Assembly: GCF_003240565.2 (NCBI RefSeq)
Contig: NZ_CP117257.1
Span: 62,001 to 126,000, forward strand
Length of the DNA stretch: 64,000 nt
Direction of reading: 5' to 3'
Origin: Rhizobium tumorigenes
Lineage (GTDB): Bacteria; Pseudomonadota; Alphaproteobacteria; Rhizobiales; Rhizobiaceae
Shown: positions 46,834-55,473 of the stretch, piece after piece
Layout of the letters: every line of letters starts with the position of its first letter
Numbering within the stretch: the stretch's first letter is position 1
The notes under the pieces: generated by a model
What the model saw: the letters and a program-made list of their open reading frames with translations, nothing else
What the model was told of the DNA's origin: nothing
Database searches by the model: none
Position numbers and translations under genes: made by a program

Positions 46834-47510
46834 ATGGTTCAATCAAAGGACGGTGCCACTGGCAAATCTTTGACGATCAACGAGATGAAGCCTCTGGCTG
46901 GGCTGGGGACGAATGAAAATTTCCGTCTATGTCGATGTTTTGGCACGGGCTCTCCGGCAGCATGCCGAATTGATTCCGAAGCATGTCTGCTCCAAAGTCC
47001 TCATCGCGCCTCCGGCCTTTGCCCAACCTCAAAAGCCATGCAAGCGGACGCCGAAGAATACTCAACGCTCCCTGGCGTCCACATCGGCATAACTGGGGCA
47101 GACCGTTCCGGAAACTCCATGATATCGACCTGAACTGCGTTTATTTCAGAGCTAGAGAACCTTTGCCATATCGACAATCGTAAAGCCCGACGAGCCGGAT
47201 TGGGACGTCGTGCTTCTCAACATAGCCAAGCTTTAGATAGAGCGAGATGTTCCGGCCCATAAGAGCGTTTGTATAGAGCGTCATATTGGACTTGCTATCT
47301 GCTTTAGCACGCTTGCTCAGCCTCGCTGATCAATCGAGAGGTCGTGATCGTCACCGAGCTCTATTGCGATAAGACCAAAACGGGAAAAGAAGGTGGCGGT
47401 CCGCAACATATCCGCTACGTCGAAGCGAGCAGCGAGATGCATGCGTAGATGAGTGCTGTAAGGACGCTAATCACCATTTCCGGCTTTTCCCAAAGTACTT
47501 ATGAACTGAG
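46834..47510 (+). pseudogene. decayed traM copy, split and carrying an internal stop
   Basis: The 5' piece (46834-46908) reads like a TraM start (K-S-L-T-I-N-E-M-K-P-L-A-G-L). The 3' piece from about 47358 reads Y-C-D-K-T-K-T-G-K-E-G-G-G-P-Q-H-I-R-Y-V-E-A-S-S-E-M-H-A, then TAG in place of the Gln codon, then M-S-A-V-R-T-L-I-T-I-S-G-F. Roughly 450 bases of unrelated DNA, including a GNAT fragment on the other strand, lie between. The 3' piece is certain; the 5' piece is less so. Confidence 0.7.
47141..47345 (-). pseudogene. GNAT acetyltransferase C-terminal fragment
   Basis: The minus strand from the ATG at 47284 reads M-T-L-Y-T-N-A-L-M-G-R-N-I-S-L-Y-L-K-L-G-Y, the last strand-helix unit of GNAT acetyltransferases, ending at a TAA at 47141. 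Upstream, L-I-S-E-A-E-Q-A-C appears in another frame, as expected for the preceding helix after a frameshift. The acetyl-CoA-binding part is gone. Confidence 0.6.
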
Positions 47511-47532
47511 TGGGTTAGAAATCGTCAAATGT

Positions 47533-48237
47533 TCAGATCAGCTTTCTTCGAATGGCCAATGCTGCGAGGTGGGCCTTGCTCCTGACGTCGAAGCGTTTCA
47601 TCGCTTCGCGAAGCTTGACGCGGACGCTGTTGTATTTGACGCCTTCCACGTCAGCGATTTCTTGCATCGTCTTGCCGACGGCAATCCATCTCAGATAGGT
47701 CGCCTCTTTCGGATCGAGCCATGCGGCATCTTCAGCGGTGGCCGTGATCCGAAGGAAGGAGATGCGGGCATGGAGCTGCCCGACGGCCGCCGCTGCTGCA
47801 ACCGCATCGATTTCCCGATCAAGCGGGATTGCCGTCTTCTCCGACGCCAGCGTGAACATCGACATGGAACCGTTGGCGGTCCTGATGGGGATAGTGATGC
47901 CGGAGCGGATGCCAAAATCGGCCGCTTGTGCATAGAAGACACGCTCTTCTGTCGATAGTCTCGGGCGCTCCTGCTCGCCAGACCAGGCGAAGACGTGCTT
48001 CCTGGATCTTGCCCGTTTGACGACCGGGTCGAGAGCGTCGAATTTCTTGTCGAAGTAGAGCGACCGCCAATCGTGATGATAGTTGGTCACGGCGATGATG
48101 TGCTTGTGCTGGATGTGGAGATAAGCATAGCCGGTGAAGCCGAAATGGTCGGCGACGTCCGCCAGTCCCGTTTTGAGGATGCACTCATCGCCCTCAATTG
48201 CGGTAAGATCGATCAGCTTGTCCAGCCAATGCTGCAT
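47533..48237 (-). CDS. traR: TraR, acyl-homoserine-lactone-dependent activator of conjugation
   Basis: 234 residues, the full family length and very close to Agrobacterium TraR. The ligand pocket residues Tyr53, Trp57, Asp70 and Trp85 are all present ([21 protein letters not shown]). The LuxR-type HTH is complete ([30 protein letters not shown]). TraR with 3-oxo-C8-HSL activates tra operons at tra boxes. It is third in an nptA-splA-traR run, 120 bases after splA, matching the opine-controlled arc operon. Intact, unlike the copy near 45.5 kb. Confidence 0.97.
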   Translation of the reverse strand: MQHWLDKLIDLTAIEGDECILKTGLADVADHFGFTGYAYLHIQHKHIIAVTNYHHDWRSLYFDKKFDALDPVVKRARSRKHVFAWSGEQERPRLSTEERVFYAQAADFGIRSGITIPIRTANGSMSMFTLASEKTAIPLDREIDAVAAAAAVGQLHARISFLRITATAEDAAWLDPKEATYLRWIAVGKTMQEIADVEGVKYNSVRVKLREAMKRFDVRSKAHLAALAIRRKLI

Positions 48238-48357
48238 TCTCTATCTCCTTCTAAGCGTTGCCAGTATCCTCGTCGTCGCTGTTCGTCCGACAGTATCTCG
48301 AGGACATCGATGGCTGAACTTCAGATGGGATGTGGCTTCCCGGTCTCACCAGCTTGC

Positions 48358-49866
48358 TCATGCGACGTCTCCTGAGGATGTGAAATCGTAGCAGCCTGAA
48401 GCCTTGATCGTTGCCTTGCCTTGAGAGAGCGAAACTACTAGTTGAGCAAACTCGGCTTCGAGATTCCAGCTTAAAACAAGGCTTCCGGTGTCATCGGTTG
48501 CTACCTCGAACGATCCATTGAAGGCCGGATGGGTGTTACGGAAGCGGATCAAGTCCGACAGTCGTTTGACGAGCGGCGATTCAAGAGCGAGATCATTTTC
48601 CCTGTCTTCAAAGAAGCGCCGATTGATGTCACGCCCGACACCCGTCTTTCTCAGCAATTCCATGTCGTTAAGCCCCCCCAAGAGACCGACGTAGTAGACT
48701 TGCGGAATACCGGGTGCGAAAAACTGGATTGCGCGAGCGATGAGGTAGTCGTTGTCGTTACGGCCAAGGGCGTCGTAATAGGTGCAATTCACCTGATAGA
48801 GATCAAGGTTAGAAGCTGCAGCGCCTGTTGCCAAACGGCTCTGCCCCTCGGAGCGCCTATGAATTTCCTCGACCAGATGGTCGATTGCCTGCGGTTCTAA
48901 AAGTCCGGGTCGGCCATCACTGTGCGCGCCTACATCGATGACGCCGATCCCGTCGTGAGTGTCGAGAACGGTGATCGCGTTGCGAGGACTGATCTCCAGC
49001 CAACGCGCCAGCGCTGTCGCATCGCCCGTGAACAGCGAATGCAATATCAGTGGCGGCAGCGCGAAATCGTAGACGCGGTCAACCTTCCTGGCGATTTCGA
49101 TCTGGTCACGATAGTAGCTGTGAATTTCGACAAGAACCTCCATCCCGCGATCCCGTGCCTTCTCGGCGAGCTTGGCAAGGAAGGCATAGGTCTCATCAAT
49201 CATGAAGCAACTGGTTCCGGCCTTCTTGATCGCGTAGCCGGCGGCATCGAGGCGGATTGCCGTTACGTTGGCTTCAGCAAAGCGATCGAGGATGGTCTCC
49301 AGGTATAAGGCGCCATGAGCACTGTGGACATCGATGTCGATCTGTTGGGGGGTGAATGTGGTCCACAGCATCCGCTGACTGCCATCTGCAAGCGTGGCCT
49401 TTGAAAACGGCAGCCCAGGGCGTGGCCGATAGATATTCAGGAGATCTTGCTCGCTGGCACCACGGGGAAAGACCTTGCCGAATGTCATGAACATGTCTGC
49501 GAATTCTGAATCAGGTCCTTTTGCGATGAAGTCCTGGAACCAGCTCGATTGCGCCGAGACATGGTTGACAATGAGATCGGCCATGATCTCCACGGAGCCG
49601 GCCAGGGCGCGAACATCATCCCAGCTACCGAGGCGAGGATCGACAATCGTGTGATCGGTGGGATCGAACCCGGCATCAGCGCCGTCGATCGGGTTGAAGA
49701 AAGGCAAGGCATGGACGCCGCCGAACAGGCCTTGTAGCCTCCCGTCGAGCAAAGCTCTCAACTCCGGGAAACCGCCTCCGCTTAACCGGTCGACGTAGGT
49801 GATAAGTTGTACACTGTTTTTTATACGATGCTCTTCGTCTGGGGCCCTCCACTGGGGAGGGCGCAT
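48358..49866 (-). CDS. splA: sucrose phosphorylase-like glycoside hydrolase family 13 enzyme
   Basis: 502 residues. The sucrose-phosphorylase opening N-S-V-Q-L-I-T-Y-V-D-R-L, G-L-F-G-G-V-H and L-P-F-F-N-P-I-D-G-A-D-A-G-F lead to the catalytic sites. These are I-R-L-D-A-A-G-Y (nucleophile Asp), V-L-V-E-I-H-S-Y-Y (acid/base Glu) and V-L-D-T-H-D-G-I-G (third Asp). The enzyme would split sucrose with phosphate, giving glucose-1-phosphate and fructose. Agrocinopine A contains sucrose, so the enzyme can use the sugar released by AccF. The start lies 3 bases after the nptA stop. Confidence 0.9.
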   Translation of the reverse strand: MRPPQWRAPDEEHRIKNSVQLITYVDRLSGGGFPELRALLDGRLQGLFGGVHALPFFNPIDGADAGFDPTDHTIVDPRLGSWDDVRALAGSVEIMADLIVNHVSAQSSWFQDFIAKGPDSEFADMFMTFGKVFPRGASEQDLLNIYRPRPGLPFSKATLADGSQRMLWTTFTPQQIDIDVHSAHGALYLETILDRFAEANVTAIRLDAAGYAIKKAGTSCFMIDETYAFLAKLAEKARDRGMEVLVEIHSYYRDQIEIARKVDRVYDFALPPLILHSLFTGDATALARWLEISPRNAITVLDTHDGIGVIDVGAHSDGRPGLLEPQAIDHLVEEIHRRSEGQSRLATGAAASNLDLYQVNCTYYDALGRNDNDYLIARAIQFFAPGIPQVYYVGLLGGLNDMELLRKTGVGRDINRRFFEDRENDLALESPLVKRLSDLIRFRNTHPAFNGSFEVATDDTGSLVLSWNLEAEFAQLVVSLSQGKATIKASGCYDFTSSGDVA

Positions 49867-49869
49867 GGG

Positions 49870-51513
49870 TCATTGGGGTCTTTCAGTTGAACTGCCGGTG
49901 ATGAGACGGCTTTCTCCAAGCAGACCCTGTTCGTCCATGATCGGATGCGCAACGGAAACGATATGGGCGTTGATGCGTTTGAGATCACGCAGGATGTCGA
50001 GATGAAGGGAGCTGGTCTGCAGGCTTTCGGCCCGTCCGTCACGCAATCGTTCGAGGTGTCGCTCCGAAGACCGTTTCTCCATGTGGCGCACCTCGATCTT
50101 TCGCTCCATAAGTTGTTTTGCGAGGTTGACGTCACGGGTGATAAGAATCGTCTGGGCGATCCTGAGATTGTCGATGGTCAGCTGGGAAAGCTGCTGAAGC
50201 TCGGCAAAACCGTCATCGGAGAATTTGAGGCCCTGACCGATCTTCTTGGTGACCGCCGGTAAAAGGCCTTTTTCGATAATGTCACCGATATGCTCGAGGT
50301 TGATGGCATAGTCGATGATGACGATGGAACGGCGACCCTCATCTTCAGACAGTCCGGCTCGCCCGAGTTTCGAGAGATAGACTTTGACCTCTTGCTGCAG
50401 CCGGTCGACCTGACGTTCAAGCGGCGAGATATCCCTGAGCCTTGCGGCATTGTTCCGCTCGAAGGCGTCCGACACTTTCAGGAGCATTCGTTCGATCAGA
50501 TCTCCGACACCAAGCACCTCGCGTGAAGCGCTGGTGAGGGCCACGATCGGCGTCGAAAGTTCATCCGAATCCAGAAATTTGGGTGTGTTCTCCGTCTGGG
50601 CCTCCTCGGGAATCAGGATGGTCATCCAGCGCGCGAGGAGTTTGGAAAATGGCCAGGCCAGAAGCGCCAGAGCGATGTTGAAGGCCAGATGCGCATCGAC
50701 TGGTAGCTTGGCGTAGGGGAGGGGCAACATCGAAAGCCAGTCGGCCAAAATGCCGGCCGCAGGCAGAGTGAGCACGCAGCCTATCGCCCGAACGATGAGA
50801 TTGCCCAACGTGACGCGTCTGGAGGCTGCCGGCCCCGACAGAGCAGCAATCACTGGCGGGATCGCGCCTCCCAGATTGGCCCCCAGAACCAGAGCGACAA
50901 CAAGGCCACCAGACAGAAGGCCGGTCGTAGCCAATGACAGAATGAGGACGACCGCGGCAAGGCTTGAGGATGACACAAATGCGATCACTGCGGCTAAGAT
51001 CATCGCGACAGGCCACGCGTCGTCGAGCAACCCGATGAAGGCTCCAAGCGCCTGAGAATGGCGTAAGGGTTCGGTCGCTGCGCTGAGGAGATGCAGCGAG
51101 AGCAGCATCAGCGCGATACCTATCATTGCCGTGCCAGCGCCTTGGCGTGAGGTCGAGCCGCCTCGATAAAGAACGATGCCCACAACCAATAGAAACGGCG
51201 AAATCCACTCAATGCCGGTCGCAACGATCCAGGCTGTGACAGCCGTACCGACATTAGCCCCAAGCAGCACGACCTGCGCCATGCGTGGCTTTATCAATTC
51301 CCGCTCAACGAACGACGAAACCATAAGCGCGGTCGCTGTGGAACTCTGAAGCGCAACGGTCGCAACGAAACCCGTCAGGAACGATCGGACGCTGCTTTTG
51401 GTCCCGGTGGCGAGACCGGTTCTTAGCTTTGAACCAAGTGCACGCGAGGCACCATCCTTGACCTGAGCCAGACCGAACAGCAGCAATGCCACGGCCCCAA
51501 ACAGGTTGATCAT
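49870..51513 (-). CDS. nptA: Na/Pi cotransporter II-like membrane protein with PhoU-like tail
   Basis: 547 residues from the ATG at 51513 (M-I-N-L-F-G-A-V-A-L-L-L-F-G); upstream in-frame codons to 51615 are not protein-like. Two repeat units carry the cotransporter motifs A-L-Q-S-S-T-A-T-A-L and S-S-S-S-L-A-A-V-V-L. A cytoplasmic helical domain (about 330-547) resembles PhoU. It would import phosphate with sodium. First gene of the arc-like operon and divergent from accR. The operon link with sucrose phosphorylase makes sense, since that enzyme consumes phosphate. Confidence 0.9.
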   Translation of the reverse strand: MINLFGAVALLLFGLAQVKDGASRALGSKLRTGLATGTKSSVRSFLTGFVATVALQSSTATALMVSSFVERELIKPRMAQVVLLGANVGTAVTAWIVATGIEWISPFLLVVGIVLYRGGSTSRQGAGTAMIGIALMLLSLHLLSAATEPLRHSQALGAFIGLLDDAWPVAMILAAVIAFVSSSSLAAVVLILSLATTGLLSGGLVVALVLGANLGGAIPPVIAALSGPAASRRVTLGNLIVRAIGCVLTLPAAGILADWLSMLPLPYAKLPVDAHLAFNIALALLAWPFSKLLARWMTILIPEEAQTENTPKFLDSDELSTPIVALTSASREVLGVGDLIERMLLKVSDAFERNNAARLRDISPLERQVDRLQQEVKVYLSKLGRAGLSEDEGRRSIVIIDYAINLEHIGDIIEKGLLPAVTKKIGQGLKFSDDGFAELQQLSQLTIDNLRIAQTILITRDVNLAKQLMERKIEVRHMEKRSSERHLERLRDGRAESLQTSSLHLDILRDLKRINAHIVSVAHPIMDEQGLLGESRLITGSSTERPQ

Positions 51514-51730
51514 GACGATGGTCGATTCCAACCTATGCTCCTCACCAAGATCTTCGCGTAGCGGCTTCCACCGATGAGACACCCGCTGGATGCGGCGGTG
51601 TACGAGGTAGGACATCTGCTATGTTGGATTTTGAGCTGACGCGCGTGGTTGCTCTCCAAAATGGGCTCGGTTTAGCCGTCTTTCGGCGAAGGAGCCGGTG
51701 GGCGAGCAGGGAGGATCGCTGCCCACCGGC

Positions 51731-51760
51731 ATCCTGCCCGCGCCGCCTCGCGGGCAGGAT
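51731..51760. other. 11-bp perfect hairpin in the arc leader
   Basis: ATCCTGCCCGC and its exact reverse complement flank an 8-base loop. It lies about 220 bases upstream of nptA on the minus strand. No T-run on either side, so it looks more like a protein-binding site or leader structure than a terminator. Confidence 0.5.
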
Positions 51761-51997
51761 TGACCTGATGTCGACCCGTTTTGCTGGCTTGCGAAAAACA
51801 GGTGAGTTGGCTGCCAGGTTGTCAACGCCGCCCGACATCTCATTAAAGTCCGTCATATTTCTCTCCCTTGCCTGTCGCTGCCAGCCTGATTGATTTCGCT
51901 CACTATAACAATGGTTTCGGGAAGAATCTTTGCCTGTGGTTTCGGGAAATCGATCGAAAATTGCTCTAACCTTCTGCTGCATCGCAGCAAAACTGTC

Positions 51998-52054
51998 ATG
52001 AAACTTTCATTTGACGAAGAACGATTCCGCTCATATTGTGATCGATATAGATCA
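51998..52054 (+). promoter_or_regulatory. candidate acc promoter with flanking palindromes (AccR operator candidates)
   Basis: TTGACG (52011-52016), 17 bases, TATTGT (52034-52039). The palindrome ATGAAAcTTTCAT (51998-52010) abuts the -35, and TGATC-GATATA-GATCA (52039-52054) follows the -10. DeoR-type repressors bind such repeats; this arrangement would block RNA polymerase. Confidence 0.5.
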
Positions 52055-52078
52055 TTTTTCTACCAAAGGGAAGCGCTG

Positions 52079-52852
52079 GTGTTCAACTCGACTCAGGACC
52101 GTCAGGCAAAAATCGTCGAGCTGTTGCGTAGCGAGCAGTTTCTGCCTATCGGCAAGCTCACAGAGCACTTTCAGATTTCTGTGGCGACTGCCCGGCGAGA
52201 TCTCAGCGAACTCCACGAGGCTGGACTTTTGCGCAGGACCCACGGCGGTGCTGTCAGTGTAACTCAGGTCGCTCAGGACAAGCCCAACGCCGCTCGTGCG
52301 GTCTGGAATCAGACTGAGAAAGCGGCCATTGCGGCCGTCGTCGCCGGAATGATTGTCGATGGCGACACGGTTCTCCTTGATGCCGGTACAACGGCACTGG
52401 AGGTCGCGAGGACGCTTGCCGGGCGCCGGGACCTCACCTTCATTTCGAACGGTCTCGACATCGTTGAGGAACTGACCCGGGGTGAAGGGCAGAGCATCTA
52501 TTCGGTCGGAGGAGAATATACCGACACGAACCGCTCTTTTCGGGGCCCTCTGGCCGAACAGTTCATTCGGCAGTTCAATGTTGACAAACTTATTCTCAAT
52601 GCCGCGTCAATCGATATTGACCGCGGATTGATCTGCACCTCGTCGCCAGTGAATGCGAGTGTCGCCCGCGCCATGATCGAGGTTTCGAGCCGCGTGATCG
52701 TTGTTGCGGACCACTCGAAGTTCACCAAATCGAGCCTCTCGGTAACTGCCAGGATCGAGGACATCGGTGTCATTGTCACCGACGCCGGAACCCGAAGCAT
52801 TATCGAGACAGTACCCGAAAAGCTGCGGAAGAAGTTCGTTATCGCGAACTAG
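52079..52852 (+). CDS. accR: AccR, DeoR-family opine-responsive repressor
   Basis: 257 residues from the GTG at 52079 (V-F-N-S-T-Q-D-R-Q-A-K-I-V), with AAAGGGAAG ideally spaced; in-frame codons back to 51890 cross the palindromes and are regulatory. The N-terminal DeoR HTH (I-G-K-L-T-E-H-F-Q-I-S-V-A-T-A-R-R-D-L) leads to a sugar-phosphate-sensing domain with D-A-G-T-T-A and S-N-G-L-D-I-V. Near identity by eye with AccR of the nopaline Ti plasmid. AccR represses acc and arc and is released by agrocinopines A and B. Confidence 0.95.
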   Translation: MFNSTQDRQAKIVELLRSEQFLPIGKLTEHFQISVATARRDLSELHEAGLLRRTHGGAVSVTQVAQDKPNAARAVWNQTEKAAIAAVVAGMIVDGDTVLLDAGTTALEVARTLAGRRDLTFISNGLDIVEELTRGEGQSIYSVGGEYTDTNRSFRGPLAEQFIRQFNVDKLILNAASIDIDRGLICTSSPVNASVARAMIEVSSRVIVVADHSKFTKSSLSVTARIEDIGVIVTDAGTRSIIETVPEKLRKKFVIAN

Positions 52853-52910
52853 GTTCGAAGCTCGCACGAAAATATCAGCCACATTCACACCGATCTGGGA
52901 GGACAACTAA

Positions 52911-54476
52911 ATGCTTAAGACCAATCGCAGGCATTTTATGATGGGCACCGCTGCAATAGCGATCGCTTCAACTGCAGGCGCCAGGTTCGCCTTCGCGCAG
53001 GAACGCCGGGAACTTCGGCTTGGAGTAAACGGATTGCCGAACTCGCTGGAGCCGGTGAATGCGATCAGCAATGTCGGCCCCCGCATTGTCAATCAGATCT
53101 TCGACACGCTGATTGCGCGTGATTTCTTTGCCAAGGGAGCGCCCGGCAATGCTATCGAACTGGTGCCGGCGCTCGCGGAGAGCTGGGAACGGATTGATGA
53201 CAAGTCGGTGCGCTTCAAACTGCGCCAGAAGGTCAAGTTCCACGACGGCGCGGAACTGACTGCGGAAGATGTCGCATACACATTCTCCTCGGAACGGTTA
53301 TGGGGGCCGGAAGCGATCAAGACAATCCCGCTCGGCAAGTCCTACTCGCTCGCCTTCGACGAACCCGTCGTCGAGGACAAGTACACGGTCGTGCTACGAA
53401 CTAAGACCCCCAGCTATCTCACAGAAACTTATGCGGCATCCTGGATGAGCCGCATCGTTCCGAAGGAATATTATAAGAAACTTGGAGCGGTCGCCTTCGG
53501 CAACAAACCGCTCGGAACGGGTCCGTATAAGTTTGTTGAGTTCGTCGCCGGCGACCGTGTCGTGCTCGAAGCGAACGATGACTACTGGGGTGCAAAGCCG
53601 ACAGCCTCGAAGATTACCTATCAGATCGTCCCGGAGCCCGCTACCCGCGTCGCAGGACTGATCAGCGGCGAATATGATATCATTACCACGCTCACGCCGG
53701 ACGATATCCAGCTCGTAAACAGCTACCCAGACCTGGAAACACGTGGAACTCTGATCGAGAACTTCCACATGTTCACTTTCAACATGAACCAGGACGTTTT
53801 CAAAGATAAGAAGCTGCGTCGCGCTCTAGCACTGGCGGTCGACAGGCCGGTGATGGTCGAAGCCCTTTGGAAGAAGCTGGCCGATATTCCCGCCGGCTTT
53901 AACTTCCCGAACTATGGCGAAACCTTCGATCCAAATCGGCGCGCCATGGAATACAACGTCGAGGAAGCCAAGCGCCTGGTGAAGGAAAGCGGTTACGACG
54001 GTACGCCAATCACCTACCACACGATGGGCAACTATTACGCCAACGCCATGCCCGCGTTGATGATGATGATCGAAATGTGGAAGCAGATCGGCGTCAATGT
54101 GGTCATGAAAACCTACGCCCCAGGCAGCTTTCCTCCCGACAACCAGACCTGGATCAGAAATTGGTCAAACGGGCAGTGGATGACGGATGCATACGCCACA
54201 ATCGTTCCCGAGTTCGGACCCAACGGTCAGGTTCAAAAACGTTGGGGTTGGAAGGCACCGGCCGAGTTCAATGAGCTATGCGAAAAGGTGACTATCCTGC
54301 CAAACGGTAAGGAACGCTTCGACGCCTACAATCGTATGCGGGACATCTTCGAAGAAGAGGCGCCAGCCGTCATTCTCTACCAGCCCTACGACGTCTACGC
54401 CGCGCGCAAGGATGTCCACTGGAAGCCCGTCAGCTTCGAAATGATGGAGTTCCGCAACAATCTCAGCTTCGGTTGA
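52911..54476 (+). CDS. accA: AccA, agrocinopine periplasmic binding protein
   Basis: 521 residues of the DppA/OppA-type SBP family 5. The leader has a twin arginine (N-R-R-H-F-M-M-G) and a hydrophobic run ending A-F-A-Q, suggesting Tat export. Core motifs are F-K-L-R-Q-K-V-K-F-H-D-G-A-E-L-T-A-E-D-V and G-T-G-P-Y-K-F-V-E-F. It captures agrocinopine, and in the known system also the antibiotic agrocin 84. GGGAGG precedes the start; 58 bases after accR in the same operon. Confidence 0.94.
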   Translation: MLKTNRRHFMMGTAAIAIASTAGARFAFAQERRELRLGVNGLPNSLEPVNAISNVGPRIVNQIFDTLIARDFFAKGAPGNAIELVPALAESWERIDDKSVRFKLRQKVKFHDGAELTAEDVAYTFSSERLWGPEAIKTIPLGKSYSLAFDEPVVEDKYTVVLRTKTPSYLTETYAASWMSRIVPKEYYKKLGAVAFGNKPLGTGPYKFVEFVAGDRVVLEANDDYWGAKPTASKITYQIVPEPATRVAGLISGEYDIITTLTPDDIQLVNSYPDLETRGTLIENFHMFTFNMNQDVFKDKKLRRALALAVDRPVMVEALWKKLADIPAGFNFPNYGETFDPNRRAMEYNVEEAKRLVKESGYDGTPITYHTMGNYYANAMPALMMMIEMWKQIGVNVVMKTYAPGSFPPDNQTWIRNWSNGQWMTDAYATIVPEFGPNGQVQKRWGWKAPAEFNELCEKVTILPNGKERFDAYNRMRDIFEEEAPAVILYQPYDVYAARKDVHWKPVSFEMMEFRNNLSFG

Positions 54477-54534
54477 ACGCGCTAGCGGGTTGGCGCGCGT
54501 TGCAGACGCGCGCCGCCTTCGGGAGGAGTCTGAG

Positions 54535-55473
54535 TTGTCAAATCTACTAACAGTTCGCGATCTGGTCGTTCAGGTACCGGCGCGAGACATCACCATCATA
54601 AACCGTGTCAGTTTCTCGCTGGATGCGGGTCAGACGCTCGGACTCGTCGGCGAATCCGGCTGCGGGAAGAGCATGACCTGCTATGCCATAGCAAAGGCGT
54701 TACCGCGGGGGATTGTTCAAACGAGTGGTTCCATCAATTTGGACGTCGATCAGCGAGCTGATGGCAAGCCGACTATCGCGATGATCTACCAAGATCCGAC
54801 GAGTAGCCTCAATCCAGTGCATTCGATTGGCTACTATCTGGAATCCAGCCTCTATCGTCATCAAGGACTGAAGGGTAACGATGCGCGGCTGGAAGCCATG
54901 CGCCTTCTGGAGCGTGTCGGCATTGACCGCGCCAAGAGCCGCCTTCTGTCCTACCCGCACGAGTTCTCAGGCGGCATGAACCAGCGCGTAATGATCGCGC
55001 ACGCACTCGCTGCCAAGCCAAAACTCATGATCGCCGATGAACCCACAACGGCACTCGACGTGACGACGCAGGCCCAGATACTCCATCTTCTGGAAGAGCT
55101 CAGATCAGAGACGGGCATGGCGCTTCTGATCGTGTCACACGATCTGGGCGTGATTGCTCGCCTGGCCGATCGTGCAGCGGTCATGTATTGCGGCAAGATC
55201 GTCGAGACAGCCCCGGTCGTTGAGTTGCTGGAGCGTGCCGCGCATCCTTATGCTCGCGCCTTGATCGGCTGCATGCCGACAATCGACCCGGACGATCTCG
55301 AACCGCCAATACCGATTCCAGGGTCCGTACCCCTTCTCGATAACCTTCCTGCCGGATGCTACTACCATCCGCGGTGTCCTCGCGCGAACGAGCAATGCAT
55401 CGCCAGCTTTCCCGGTTCTATCAATGTCGGCCCGCTCCACGATGCCGCCTGTTATCACCCGGTGAGCCCATGA
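54535..55473 (+). CDS. accB: agrocinopine ABC transporter ATPase 1
   Basis: 312 residues from a TTG at 54535 with GGGAGGAG upstream; in-frame codons from 54490 are not needed. ATP-binding cassette of the DppD type: Walker A G-E-S-G-C-G-K-S, signature F-S-G-G-M-N-Q-R, Walker B L-M-I-A-D-E-P-T. A C-terminal Cys cluster (C-Y-Y-H-P-R-C-P-R-A) is typical of oligopeptide-type ATPases. Energises uptake with the second ATPase. The letter follows operon order in the Ti plasmid and is less certain than the family. Confidence 0.9.
   Translation: MSNLLTVRDLVVQVPARDITIINRVSFSLDAGQTLGLVGESGCGKSMTCYAIAKALPRGIVQTSGSINLDVDQRADGKPTIAMIYQDPTSSLNPVHSIGYYLESSLYRHQGLKGNDARLEAMRLLERVGIDRAKSRLLSYPHEFSGGMNQRVMIAHALAAKPKLMIADEPTTALDVTTQAQILHLLEELRSETGMALLIVSHDLGVIARLADRAAVMYCGKIVETAPVVELLERAAHPYARALIGCMPTIDPDDLEPPIPIPGSVPLLDNLPAGCYYHPRCPRANEQCIASFPGSINVGPLHDAACYHPVSP

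Larger units (their letters stand above)
51514..52078. promoter_or_regulatory. 565-base divergent acc/arc control region
   Basis: Promoters for nptA-splA-traR (leftward) and accR-acc (rightward) must lie here. Visible elements are an 11-bp hairpin (51731-51760), a 12-bp direct repeat TGGTTTCGGGAA (51912-51923 and 51937-51948), palindromes at 51975-51989 and 51998-52010, and an inverted repeat at 52039-52054. No gene seen. Confidence 0.75.

Noticed and set aside
51890..52078. AccR start at 51890 giving 63 extra residues
   Set aside because: The extension covers the palindromes and promoter and does not resemble a DeoR N-terminus; the GTG at 52079 has an ideal ribosome site.
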